Shown here in pieces: positions 1 to 9,558 of a stretch of 64,000 nucleotides of DNA. The notes beneath the pieces are model-generated. The model did not search any database. It was given only the letters and a program-made list of their open reading frames with translations, and was not told where the DNA came from. The translations under genes and the position numbers were made by a program. The number at the start of each line of letters is the position of its first letter. Position 1 is the first letter of the stretch. This DNA is from Qipengyuania spongiae (GTDB lineage Bacteria; Pseudomonadota; Alphaproteobacteria; Sphingomonadales; Sphingomonadaceae): assembly GCF_026168555.1 (NCBI RefSeq), contig NZ_CP092471.1, positions 1,870,501 to 1,934,500 on the forward strand, read 5' to 3'.

Positions 1-1
1 C

Positions 2-625
2 GCCAATATCTGGCCGTCGGAGCGCGATGGCTGTTTCCGGGCGAGCGGCGCGCACAGCTTCGTCTACGGAATGCCGCACGATCACAATTTCAGCTTCCTG
101 ACAGTCGGCTATTTCGGGCCCGGCTACGAAAGCGACTATTACGAATACGATTACGCGGCGACCGCCGGCTATGTCGGTGAGACGCCCGGTCTTCGCTTCG
201 TCGAGCGCTCGGCGCTGGGCGAGGGGCGGATGCTGCTCTACCGCGCCCATCGCGACATACATTCGCAGCTTCCCGCCGCTTCGATGTCGGTCTCGCTCAA
301 CATCCTGCATATCGATCCGGGGCAGGGCTGGTTCGACCAGTACGGCTTCGATCTCGAGAGCGGAGCGATTACCGGCCTGCTCAATCCGACCTCGACCGAG
401 GTTTTCCTGCGCTGCGCCGTCGGGTTGGGCGATGCGGCGGCGGTCGATCTTGCCGAAGATTTTGGCCGCCATCATCCGAGCGACCGGATGCGGCTTGCAA
501 GTTACGAAGCACGGGCATCGCTGGGCGGAGATGAGGATGGCTTGTGGCGCGAGGCGGAACGCTCGGGCAGCCTGATGGTGGCGGAGGAAGCCACGGCCCG
601 CCGCCGCGCTCTGGAGAGAAACTAG
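2..625 (+). CDS. Hypothetical cupin-like protein, C-terminal part (start lies before the window)
   Basis: The reading frame is open from base 2, so the gene begins upstream and only about 207 codons are seen. The first ATG at 71 is internal: the translation before it (ANIWPSERDGCF...) runs smoothly into the rest. A PHDH-N-F segment followed by a stretch rich in Tyr, Glu and Asp, and a later R-D-I-H motif, look like the metal-binding histidines of a small cupin barrel. The last 60 residues are helical and charged. Homologues in related bacteria are, as I recall, sometimes labelled transposase, but nothing here supports that. Its stop overlaps the stop of ruvX on the other strand by 3-4 bases. 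Function is unknown and the cupin reading is an inference. Confidence 0.6.
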   Translation, partial: ANIWPSERDGCFRASGAHSFVYGMPHDHNFSFLTVGYFGPGYESDYYEYDYAATAGYVGETPGLRFVERSALGEGRMLLYRAHRDIHSQLPAASMSVSLNILHIDPGQGWFDQYGFDLESGAITGLLNPTSTEVFLRCAVGLGDAAAVDLAEDFGRHHPSDRMRLASYEARASLGGDEDGLWREAERSGSLMVAEEATARRRALERN

Positions 626-1107
626 AACGCGGCTCCGGCCAGACGGTCGATCGCCGCTTGCAGGATCACGGCCGCGGCGTGGCTGTCGATCCGTTCGGCC
701 CGCTTCGCGCGGCTCATGTCCTGTCCGATCATTGCTGCCTCCGCGCTGGTGGTTGACCACCGCTCGTCCCACAGGAGAACCGGCAGGCCGAAGGCTTGGG
801 CCAGGTTTCTCGCATAGGCGCGGCTCGCCTGGCTGCGCGGGCCTTCGCTCCCGTCCATATTGCGCGGAAGGCCGATCACGATGCCGGCGACCTTGCGCGC
901 GTCCACGATTTCGCGCAGCTTTCCACTGTCCTTGCCGAACTTTCCGCGCGGAATGGTCTTGCCTGCCGTCGCGAAGCGCCAGCCGGCATCGCAGGTGGCA
1001 ATACCGATCGTGCGCGTGCCGAGGTCGAGCGCCAGCAAAACGCCGCCATCAGCGAGAGCGTCGTCGAACTCGCCCGCGCTGTCGGTTACGAGCGCGCGTT
1101 CAGCCAT
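622..1107 (-). CDS. ruvX: RuvX/YqgF family pre-16S rRNA nuclease (Holliday-junction-resolvase-like)
   Basis: 161 residues, the usual size for YqgF. The family has an RNase H fold and helps mature the 16S rRNA 5' end; an older annotation is Holliday junction resolvase. The sequence shows the first acidic motif ALDLGTRTIG (Asp28), the conserved IVIGLPRNMDGSEG loop, the DERWST motif (Asp114, Glu115) and the last acidic residue in DSHAA (Asp141), so the active site looks complete. The frame is open further upstream, but that part is the shadow of the neighbouring gene; the ATG at 1107 gives a normal N-terminus. It overlaps the end of the DUF3089 gene by 22 bases, so the two are probably co-transcribed. 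Confidence 0.93.
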   Translation of the reverse strand: MAERALVTDSAGEFDDALADGGVLLALDLGTRTIGIATCDAGWRFATAGKTIPRGKFGKDSGKLREIVDARKVAGIVIGLPRNMDGSEGPRSQASRAYARNLAQAFGLPVLLWDERWSTTSAEAAMIGQDMSRAKRAERIDSHAAAVILQAAIDRLAGAAF

Positions 1108-2324
1108 GCCCGCACCCGCTCCACAACATCGGCCTGAACGTTGGCCCAGAACAGCGGCAGATCGTAAACATGGTAATTGCTGCCCGGCAGTACGCCTTCG
1201 CCCAGTTCGGGCGGGTCGCCGATCAGCAGCAGACCACGCTCGTCGCACCGAGCCGGGACGGCTCCGGGCACCAGATCGCCGCGCGTCAGCCCCTCGTCGG
1301 GAACCAGCGTGCCGAGATTGTCGGAGGCCGGTGCCGATCCGCCGACCGCGCCGGTGAGGGGGTTGGTGCACAAGATCGGTCCGTCGCCGCGCTGCTCGCC
1401 GTCGAAGCCCGGCGTTGTCGAATAGCGGCGCATTAGAAAATCGGGATCGCCGTCGTCGGCGAAGGAGGACCAGGACTGGATGCAGCCCACCTGACCCTTT
1501 GCGCCACATGGGGGCAGGGGCAGTTCGGGCAGATCGTGCTCCACCGAGATCGGCCAGCCCGGCGCATAAACCGCAGCGATGCGATCCCGCAACGGCGTGT
1601 CGCCAACCTCGGAAATCAGCAGGCGCAGAACGTGAAGCGCACCCTGGCTATGACCGGCGAGGACGATCGGCTTCTCGGGATCGACACTGTCGAGAAAGAA
1701 CCGGAAAGCGTTGCGTACGTCCGCATAGGCGGCGTCGATCGCCATCTGCGCTTCCGGCCGGTCGGTCAGGAACGCGCCGACGGCTGCCTGACGATAGCGC
1801 GGCGCCCAGATTTCGTCCGCCCGGTTGAACGGGCTGGCAAGTCCGCGAAGGAAGGTTCGTGCCCGCGCGTCGGTCTGGGTGTCGTCGAGGCTCGCGTTCC
1901 AGTCACCGCCCGCCTGAATGTAGCTGGTCGGTGGCACGAAGAAGACGGCGAAGGGCGGGGTCTCGCCGGTTCCGGCCGGTTCGGCGCTGCGCGAGCTCTG
2001 CGGGTCGAGCGCTCCATCGGAACCGGGCAGGCTGCGTTCCGCCGCGGGAGCTTCTGGCGAGGGCGTGCGGGTTGCCGGGTCCTGCGGCGCTTCAGCGATC
2101 GCCGGTTGGTAGCGAGCGGGGTCCTCGCGACCGATGCCGGGCCGCGAATACCACATGGCCGGGTCCTGATAGGCGTTTTCGGCGAGCGGCTGCTGTTCCA
2201 CGAATTCGCCACGCGGCACGAACGCGATCTCCGTTGCCTCGCGCGACCATATCGACAGCGCAATCGCACCCAGAATGACCAGAACGATAATGACGGCAAT
2301 GAAATAGAGGAACTTACGCGCCAT
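1086..2324 (-). CDS. DUF3089 domain protein, membrane-anchored alpha/beta-hydrolase-like
   Basis: 412 residues. The N-terminus (about residues 4-26) is one hydrophobic helix and acts as a signal anchor, so the rest should lie in the periplasm. A Pro/Ser/Glu-rich linker (about 75-122) follows. The body has the features of DUF3089: the FFVPPTSY strand, DWNASLDD, and a nucleophile elbow AGHSQGA with Ser226. The late motif SNYHVYDL probably holds the histidine. DUF3089 proteins belong to the alpha/beta-hydrolase clan; the substrate is unknown. It sits between the permease gene and ruvX on the same strand. The start is the ATG right before the hydrophobic helix. Confidence 0.85.
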   Translation of the reverse strand: MARKFLYFIAVIIVLVILGAIALSIWSREATEIAFVPRGEFVEQQPLAENAYQDPAMWYSRPGIGREDPARYQPAIAEAPQDPATRTPSPEAPAAERSLPGSDGALDPQSSRSAEPAGTGETPPFAVFFVPPTSYIQAGGDWNASLDDTQTDARARTFLRGLASPFNRADEIWAPRYRQAAVGAFLTDRPEAQMAIDAAYADVRNAFRFFLDSVDPEKPIVLAGHSQGALHVLRLLISEVGDTPLRDRIAAVYAPGWPISVEHDLPELPLPPCGAKGQVGCIQSWSSFADDGDPDFLMRRYSTTPGFDGEQRGDGPILCTNPLTGAVGGSAPASDNLGTLVPDEGLTRGDLVPGAVPARCDERGLLLIGDPPELGEGVLPGSNYHVYDLPLFWANVQADVVERVRAWLNARS

Positions 2325-3504
2325 TGCTGTGATTGCCTCGCAGGGGTGATCCGGTTGAAGGCGGAATGACTGTCGCGGCTGCCATTGCCTGATCTTCCTC
2401 CACGTTGCGATCGGCCCGGCGCTCCAGCGCTACTTTCAGCATGGCCAGCAGCGGATCGGCGAGGAAAATGCCGAGAATGCCGAAGAGAAGCCCCATCACC
2501 AACTGAGCGGCAAGCACCAGTGCCGGGGCGAGATCGACGGTCTTCTTCGCGATCATCGGAATGATCACGTAGCCATCGAAGTTCTGGACGAAGAGATAGA
2601 CGACGATGGTGTAAATTCCCATGTCGACGCCGCCGGCGAAGCCCACCAGTGCCATCAGGACACCGGAAACGATCGCGCCGAGATTCGGGATAAAGGCGAG
2701 CAGACCGGTCAGTATCGCCAGAAGAGCCGCCATGGGCACTTCGCCGACCCCGACCAGTCGGCTGAAATAGGCCAGCATCAGATAGGTGAAGATCCCTTCG
2801 ACGACCATGCCGAGCAATCGCCCCGCCATCAGCCGGCGAAGCGTGAATGCCATCTGTTCGAGAGTTCCGGCGAAATGGGCGCGCTTGCCACGCGGCAGCA
2901 TCCATTCGAGGCCGCGCTGGTAAAGCTTCGGCTCCAGAGCAACGTAGATGCCGATGATCAGGATGAGCACGATGGTCGTAAGGCCGCCGAACAGTCCGCC
3001 CAGGGCGCGGGTCACGGTGCCGATGCCGCTGGTGACGGCGCCGACATGGTTCTCCAACTGCTCCTGACTGATGTCGAAGCCCTGCGCGCGTGCCCAGATC
3101 AGCAACTGGTTGATCTGACGTTCCACGATCGCGGGGAACTGAGCCGCCTCGTTGGATATCGTCGTTCCGGCAAAATAACCGAGCCAGGCAAAGAACAGGA
3201 TGCCTAGAAGGATGACGATGGCGACCCGCCAGGTCCGCCCGATCGGCAGGACACGGCCGAGAAGGCGCGCTCCGCCATCTATCATGGCGGCGAAGACCAT
3301 AGCGCCGAACACTACGAGCAGCGGCTTGGCAATATAGACAGCGAGGAGAATGCCCCCCACCACCAGCGACCAGATTGCCGCTCTGGCGAATTCGAAACGC
3401 AGGCGCGGATCGGCGATGCGCGTCGGGCTGACGCGGCGGTCCTTGCCTTCGCCTCCGTCCTGTCCGCCGGCGTGATCCTGTCCGGTGCCCTGCGTGTCCG
3501 TCAC
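2314..3504 (-). CDS. AI-2E family transporter (PerM/YdiK-type permease)
   Basis: 396 residues from a GTG start at 3504, 14 bases after the lepB stop. The protein has the layout of the AI-2E exporter family: two helices near the N-terminus (about 35-90), a soluble segment with a predicted coiled part (FPAIVERQINQLLIWA), then a run of helices from about 160 on, including the family motif FIPNLGAIVSG and the C-terminal LVMGLLFGILGIFLADPL. Despite the family name, most members have no proven autoinducer role; transport of small molecules or ions across the inner membrane is all that can be said. A longer reading frame upstream is antisense to lepB coding and was not used. It overlaps the DUF3089 start by 11 bases. 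Confidence 0.88.
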   Translation of the reverse strand: MTDTQGTGQDHAGGQDGGEGKDRRVSPTRIADPRLRFEFARAAIWSLVVGGILLAVYIAKPLLVVFGAMVFAAMIDGGARLLGRVLPIGRTWRVAIVILLGILFFAWLGYFAGTTISNEAAQFPAIVERQINQLLIWARAQGFDISQEQLENHVGAVTSGIGTVTRALGGLFGGLTTIVLILIIGIYVALEPKLYQRGLEWMLPRGKRAHFAGTLEQMAFTLRRLMAGRLLGMVVEGIFTYLMLAYFSRLVGVGEVPMAALLAILTGLLAFIPNLGAIVSGVLMALVGFAGGVDMGIYTIVVYLFVQNFDGYVIIPMIAKKTVDLAPALVLAAQLVMGLLFGILGIFLADPLLAMLKVALERRADRNVEEDQAMAAATVIPPSTGSPLRGNHSNGA

Positions 3505-3518
3505 GGTTGCGACCGGCC

Positions 3519-4391
3519 CTACTCGGCCGCGCGCTGTTCGGAGATCGCCGGCCGCAAAGTTGTCCAGGCGCGACCCGGACGCAGCGAGGTGAACCAGCTG
3601 ATCGGGTTCCAGTTGGTCGATCCGTCGAGGCTGAAAGTGATGAACTCGGCCCGGCCGCCGATATTTTCCAGCGGCACCGGCCCGCCGAGGCCCTGCGCGG
3701 CCACGCTGGCGCGGCTGTCGGCGGAGTGATCGCGATTGTCGCCCATCACGAAAACGTGTTCGGCCGGCACCGTCATCTCGTCGAAATCGTCGAGCATCTG
3801 GTCGGTGTGGTCGATCACGAGATAGGTCGCGCCATTGGGCAGCGTTTCGCGGAAGACCGGCATCTCGCAGACCATTTCGCCATCGGCCGTGCCCGTGCGC
3901 ATCTCGGGATAGTCGTATTCGCTGCAAGGCGAATTGAGATCGACGGGGATGCGGATCGCCGGCTCGACCTCCTGCGGCACCGGCTCGCCGTTCAGGATGA
4001 TCTGGCCGCCGCGCACTGCGATCCGGTCACCGGGCAGTCCGACCACGCGCTTGATGTAATCCTCGTTCCGCTCGGGATGAACGGGAATGACGATGTCGCC
4101 ATATTCCGGAGTCGAGCCGAAGACCCGCCAGTCGCCACGCGGCGCGAGGTGGAAGCTGATCGAGGACCAGCTCCAGCCATAGGGATATTTGCTCACCACC
4201 AGCCGGTCGCCTTTTAGAAGGTTCGGCATCATCGATTCGGACGGAATGTAGAACGGTTTGGCAACGAAGCTGTGAAAGGCGAAGACGGCCAACAGCATCA
4301 GCGCCAGCCCGCGAATTTCCGCGAGCCAGTTGACCTTCTCGTCGCTGCTCTTCTTGGAGGATTTCGTCACTGTGGCGGTGTCAAAACTCAT
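3519..4391 (-). CDS. lepB: Signal peptidase I
   Basis: 290 residues. It cuts signal peptides from exported proteins at the outer face of the inner membrane, using a Ser/Lys dyad. One N-terminal membrane helix (about 23-44) is followed by box [11 protein letters not shown], with catalytic Ser53, then [11 protein letters not shown] with catalytic Lys114, and box [12 protein letters not shown]. Only one helix precedes the active site, as in most alphaproteobacteria. The ATG at 4391 overlaps the acpS stop as ATGA, which fixes the start and indicates translational coupling. A start 13 codons upstream would run into acpS. The acpS-lepB pair is common in this order. Confidence 0.96.
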   Translation of the reverse strand: MSFDTATVTKSSKKSSDEKVNWLAEIRGLALMLLAVFAFHSFVAKPFYIPSESMMPNLLKGDRLVVSKYPYGWSWSSISFHLAPRGDWRVFGSTPEYGDIVIPVHPERNEDYIKRVVGLPGDRIAVRGGQIILNGEPVPQEVEPAIRIPVDLNSPCSEYDYPEMRTGTADGEMVCEMPVFRETLPNGATYLVIDHTDQMLDDFDEMTVPAEHVFVMGDNRDHSADSRASVAAQGLGGPVPLENIGGRAEFITFSLDGSTNWNPISWFTSLRPGRAWTTLRPAISEQRAAE

Positions 4392-4789
4392 TGTGGAACG
4401 GCCTCGATGATCACGAAGGCCTGCGCCCATGGATGATCGTCGGTGAGAGTGAGGTGAATGCGCGCCTCATGGCCCTGCGGCACCATTTCGGCAAGCCTTT
4501 CCGCCGCGCCGCCGGTCAGCGCCAGCGTAGGCGCGCCCGAGGGGGCGTTGACCACGCCGATATCCTTCATGAAGACGCCGCGCCGGAAGCCCGTGCCCAC
4601 GGCCTTGGAGAAGGCTTCCTTGGCCGCGAAGCGCTTGGCGTAGGTGCCTGCGATGGTGAAGGGCCGGCGGCGGGCCTTGGCTTGTTCCAGCTCGGTGAAG
4701 ACACGGTTCTCGAAACGCTTACCGAAACGGTCGAGAGAGGCCTGTATCCGCTCGATATTGCAGAGATCGGAGCCGGTGCCGATGATCAT
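4388..4789 (-). CDS. acpS: Holo-[acyl-carrier-protein] synthase
   Basis: 133 residues. AcpS moves the 4'-phosphopantetheine arm from coenzyme A to apo-ACP and so activates fatty acid synthesis. The start [15 protein letters not shown] carries the Mg-binding Asp8, and [17 protein letters not shown] carries the second ligand (Glu in KEAF) and the lysines that bind CoA. The sequence ends with the expected [16 protein letters not shown] strand. The gene overlaps both neighbours by four bases (ATGA), with lepB after it and a small membrane protein gene before it, so it lies inside one transcription unit running from pyrE or pdxJ to ruvX. Confidence 0.96.
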   Translation of the reverse strand: MIIGTGSDLCNIERIQASLDRFGKRFENRVFTELEQAKARRRPFTIAGTYAKRFAAKEAFSKAVGTGFRRGVFMKDIGVVNAPSGAPTLALTGGAAERLAEMVPQGHEARIHLTLTDDHPWAQAFVIIEAVPQ

Positions 4790-5058
4790 AGCGCACGTCC
4801 CACGATCGCGATCAGAAGCGCCAGCATCATCCAGTGCAGCACCACTTGCGTCTTGACGAGCGAATGGTCGATCTCGCCCTTCGACAACCGCAGGGAGCCG
4901 GCATAGCCGAAGATCTGGAACAGCGGCCAGGCCACCGCGAAAGCGATCAGCGCGCCCGTGCCGAAGGCGATACCGAGAAATCCGATGCTGGCGAGAAAGG
5001 GCACGGCGCCGGCCATCGCCCAGATGCTCTGCCGCCGGTTCAGCGAATGCGCCATCAT
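4786..5058 (-). CDS. Small conserved membrane protein of unknown function
   Basis: 90 residues, mostly hydrophobic, with about three membrane helices (roughly 14-30, 33-50 and 70-88) and a short charged loop [11 protein letters not shown] between the second and third. I do not recognise a named family. It overlaps acpS (4786-4789) and pdxJ (5055-5058) by four bases each, so translation is coupled to both and the gene is certainly expressed if they are. Two adjacent methionines open the frame; the first (5058) lies in the overlap with the pdxJ stop. A role linked to cofactor or lipid synthesis would be only a guess from position. Confidence 0.75.
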   Translation of the reverse strand: MMAHSLNRRQSIWAMAGAVPFLASIGFLGIAFGTGALIAFAVAWPLFQIFGYAGSLRLSKGEIDHSLVKTQVVLHWMMLALLIAIVGRAL

Positions 5059-5774
5059 CCGCGGACTTCGTCCATCAGCTCGCGCATGTGGCGCACTGCC
5101 ACTTCGAGCCCGACGAACACTGCTTCGCCGACGAGGTAGTGGCCGATATTGAGTTCGGCGAGCTGCGGAATGGCGGCGATCGGCTGGACGTTCTCGTAGG
5201 TCAGGCCGTGCCCCGCATGGGGTTCGATCCCGTTCTTCGCCGCCAGCGCCGACATGTCCGCCACGCGGCGCAGCTCGCGCTCGATCCGCTCGCCATCGCT
5301 GTCGAGATGGGCGTGCGCGTATTCGCCCGTGTGGAATTCCACCACCGGCACCTTCAGGCGCAGCGCCGCGTCGAGCTGGCGTTCCTCCGCCTCGATGAAG
5401 AGGCTGACCCGGATGCCTTCGTCCGACAGCCGGGCGACGATGGACGCGAGCTGGTTGTGCAGACCGGCCGCGTCGAGCCCACCTTCGGTCGTGCGCTCTT
5501 CGCGCTTTTCGGGAACGATGCAGGCGGCGTGAGGCCGGTGGGCTAGCGCGATCGCCAGCATCTCGTCGGTCGCCGCCATCTCGAGATTGAGCGGCAGGCC
5601 GGTCGCTTCCTGTATGCGCCGGAGATCAGCGTCGCGGATATGGCGGCGGTCCTCGCGCAGGTGAGCGGTGATCCCGTCGCCGCCTACCTGCGCCACGATT
5701 TCCGCCGCGCGCACCGGATCGGGGTGATCGCCACCGCGCGCGTTGCGAATGGTTGCGACGTGATCGATATTCAC
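5055..5774 (-). CDS. pdxJ: Pyridoxine 5'-phosphate synthase
   Basis: 239 residues from a GTG at 5774. PdxJ closes the pyridine ring of vitamin B6 from 1-deoxyxylulose 5-phosphate and 3-amino-1-hydroxyacetone 1-phosphate. Family motifs are complete: [22 protein letters not shown] with the catalytic His and Arg, NLEMA with the Glu, [13 protein letters not shown], and [11 protein letters not shown] with the C-terminal His. The start is doubtful. Family members begin eight to ten residues earlier with an LRLGVNIDH strand, and this frame stays open upstream (ISAPRPLRLG before the GTG) but offers no ATG, GTG or TTG there. An ATT at 5804, behind an AAGGA sequence, would give the expected N-terminus and overlap the pyrE stop. 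Confidence 0.93.
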   Translation of the reverse strand: MNIDHVATIRNARGGDHPDPVRAAEIVAQVGGDGITAHLREDRRHIRDADLRRIQEATGLPLNLEMAATDEMLAIALAHRPHAACIVPEKREERTTEGGLDAAGLHNQLASIVARLSDEGIRVSLFIEAEERQLDAALRLKVPVVEFHTGEYAHAHLDSDGERIERELRRVADMSALAAKNGIEPHAGHGLTYENVQPIAAIPQLAELNIGHYLVGEAVFVGLEVAVRHMRELMDEVRG

Positions 5775-5799
5775 GCCCAGTCTGAGGGGGCGGGGCGCG

Positions 5800-6381
5800 C
5801 TAATCCTTGCGACTCCCGGGCTTGGTCAGCGGAATTGCCGCCAGTTCTGGCGGAACCTCGTCTTCCGCATAGCTCGGGAACGACAGGCCGAGCAGCGGGA
5901 AAAACGGTACGCCGAGATCGGCGGACCCGTTGCTGCGATCGATCAGCGCGCATTCGGCGATCACCTCGCCGCCTTCGCGCGCGACCGCCGCGATCGCTTC
6001 GCGGCTGGACAGGCCGGTGGTGACGACATCCTCGACCATCAGCACCTTTTGTCCGGGTTCGATGCGGAAGCCGCGGCGAAGGTGGAACGTGCCTTCTGGC
6101 CGCTCGAGAAAGATCGCATCCTTCTCCATCGCCCGGCCGACCTCGTGGCCGATGATCAGGCCGCCCATCGCGGGACTCACCACGATGTCCACCGCGGCGC
6201 GGATGTCGCGCGGTATCTTCTGCACTGTCGCGCGAGCGAGATTGCCCGCACGTTCGGCGTTCATCAGCACGCGCGCGCATTGCAGGTAATAGGCCGAGTG
6301 GCGTCCGGAGGAGAGCTTGAAATGCCCCTCGAGCAAGGCTTCGCTGGTTCGAAAATCGGCGAGAATGTCTTCGTCGGTCAT
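5800..6381 (-). CDS. pyrE: Orotate phosphoribosyltransferase
   Basis: 193 residues. PyrE joins orotate to PRPP to make orotidine 5'-phosphate, the fifth step of pyrimidine synthesis. Visible are LSSGRHSAYYLQCARVL near the start (substrate loop), VVSPAMGGLIIGHEVG (pyrophosphate loop), and the PRPP-binding signature VLMVEDVVTTGLSSREA. It is the first gene of the minus-strand block and lies 26 bases before the pdxJ GTG, or overlaps pdxJ if that gene uses the ATT. The other pyrimidine gene in the window, pyrC, is 19 kb away. The long frame antisense to the upstream region was ignored. Confidence 0.96.
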   Translation of the reverse strand: MTDEDILADFRTSEALLEGHFKLSSGRHSAYYLQCARVLMNAERAGNLARATVQKIPRDIRAAVDIVVSPAMGGLIIGHEVGRAMEKDAIFLERPEGTFHLRRGFRIEPGQKVLMVEDVVTTGLSSREAIAAVAREGGEVIAECALIDRSNGSADLGVPFFPLLGLSFPSYAEDEVPPELAAIPLTKPGSRKD

Positions 6382-6457
6382 ACGCTTTCAGGCCAAAGCG
6401 CGTCGGCGCCGATTGTGCAAGGGACAAACGCTCTGACGAAAATTTGTCGCCGCGCGC

Positions 6458-6486
6458 TTGAGGCTGACGCGAGTCCTGCTTATAGG
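6458..6486 (+). promoter_or_regulatory. Likely sigma70-type promoter of the cytochrome oxidase cluster
   Basis: TTGAGG at 6458-6463 and TATAGG at 6481-6486 are 17 bases apart, the ideal spacing. Transcription would start near 6493 and leave a leader of about 110 bases before ctaC. This lies in the 222-base gap between the divergent pyrE and ctaC genes. It rests on consensus match only. Confidence 0.5.
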
Positions 6487-6603
6487 GCAGCCCAAACCGG
6501 CACGAGCGGCGGCGTACGAGCCCCTGCGCGGTTCTGCCGGAACATACGGGGGCGGCCAGTCCGCCGTGTCATTTCTGTCAACGAGACAGCGAAGCGGAAC
6601 AGC

Positions 6604-7707
6604 ATGTCGACAAGCAAGACTTCGATACTCAACAGCAACGGCGTCAAGGTGATCGCCGGGCTGATCCTGGCCATTCTGCTGGTCTTCGGTTGGCAGGCTG
6701 CCAATGCGCAGGAGCCGCTTCAGCCCTCGGATCTGAACGCGCCGGTGCCCGCCGTCACGTCGTCCGCCGCGCTCGAGAACGTGCCGGCCGACGAAGCGGC
6801 TGACGTCGCCGATCCCGATGCGGTCGCCGACGGTGCCGACGCCTACACTCCGATGGCGCCGACCGCTGGCAAGGGCATGCCGATCGAGGGGGCGATCGAC
6901 GTGCAGGACCAGTATTCGGAAGACGGGCGCTTCGCTCATGGCTTCCACATCGGCCTCGTCTGGGTGATGGCGGCGATCAGCGCCTTCGTGCTTGCGCTGC
7001 TCGTGATGGTGGTCGTCAAGTATAACCGCCGCTCCAATCCGACCCCATCCAAGACCACGCACAACACTTTGCTCGAAGTCGTTTGGATGCTCGTCCCGGC
7101 GCTCATTCTCGCCGTCATCGCGGTTCCGTCGATCACTCTGCTGGCGCGTCAGTACGAAACGCCGCCTGCCGATGCGATCACTGTCAAGGCGACCGGCTAC
7201 CAGTGGTACTGGGGCTACACCTATCCCGACAATGGCGGGTTCGAGATCATCTCGAACATGATGGACGAGAGCGAGGCGCTGGCCAATGGCGAGCCGCCGC
7301 AGCTGGCGGTCGACAATCGTCTGGTCCTGCCGGTCGGTGTTCCGATCCGGCTGCAGACCACTGGTGCGGACGTGATCCACTCCTTCGCGGTTCCGAGCCT
7401 CTGGTTCAAGATCGACGCCGTGCCCGGTCGCCTCAACGAAAGGCTGATGCAGATCGACGAGCCCGGCGTCTATTACGGCCAGTGCTCCGAGCTGTGCGGC
7501 GCGCGTCATGGCTACATGCCAATCGCGATCGAGGCTCTGCCGATGGATCAGTGGCGCGCGTGGGTCCGCGCGCAGGGCGGTACTTTCGGCGACGAAGAAG
7601 CTGCCCAGGAACCCGCGGCCGCTCCGCTTCAGGAGCCCGAAAGTGCTGAACCGGGCGCGCCGGGTGCAGGAGCGCCGCCGACCGAAGACACCGCGCCGAC
7701 CGTTTGA
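6604..7707 (+). CDS. ctaC: Cytochrome c oxidase subunit II
   Basis: 367 residues. Subunit II of the aa3 oxidase takes electrons from cytochrome c through the binuclear CuA centre in the periplasm. An N-terminal signal or anchor helix (about 15-35) is followed by an unusual acidic linker rich in Ala, Asp and Pro (about 36-105), then two membrane helices (about 115-138 and 156-180). The aromatic patch GYQWYWGYTYP is present. CuA ligands are all seen: His259 (DVIHSF), Cys294, Glu296, Cys298, His302 and Met305 (in YGQCSELCGARHGYMP). The C-terminus is a Glu/Ala/Pro tail. The ATG at 6604 starts the signal sequence. ctaD follows 31 bases later. Confidence 0.96.
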   Translation: MSTSKTSILNSNGVKVIAGLILAILLVFGWQAANAQEPLQPSDLNAPVPAVTSSAALENVPADEAADVADPDAVADGADAYTPMAPTAGKGMPIEGAIDVQDQYSEDGRFAHGFHIGLVWVMAAISAFVLALLVMVVVKYNRRSNPTPSKTTHNTLLEVVWMLVPALILAVIAVPSITLLARQYETPPADAITVKATGYQWYWGYTYPDNGGFEIISNMMDESEALANGEPPQLAVDNRLVLPVGVPIRLQTTGADVIHSFAVPSLWFKIDAVPGRLNERLMQIDEPGVYYGQCSELCGARHGYMPIAIEALPMDQWRAWVRAQGGTFGDEEAAQEPAAAPLQEPESAEPGAPGAGAPPTEDTAPTV

Positions 7708-7738
7708 TTTGACGATTTAGAGTCCCAGGAAAAAGACC

Positions 7739-9490
<1,752 letters not shown>

Positions 9491-9511
9491 TCGGTCAGGG
9501 TCGTTAAACAG

Positions 9512-9544
9512 ACGGTCGGCCCCATGCGGGTCGGCCGTTTGCAT
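9512..9544 (+). terminator. Rho-independent terminator-like hairpin after ctaD
   Basis: An 11-base-pair stem (9512-9522 with 9528-9538, two G-U pairs) encloses a 5-base loop and is followed by a short T-rich run. It lies between ctaD and the hydrolase gene, and could lower readthrough from the catalytic subunits into the assembly genes. Confidence 0.6.
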
Positions 9545-9558
9545 TTGGAGTGCTGGTG

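Noticed and set aside
2..625. Label of the first gene as a transposase
   Set aside because: No DDE or HUH motif, no inverted repeats and no target duplication; the sequence looks like a small metal-binding barrel.
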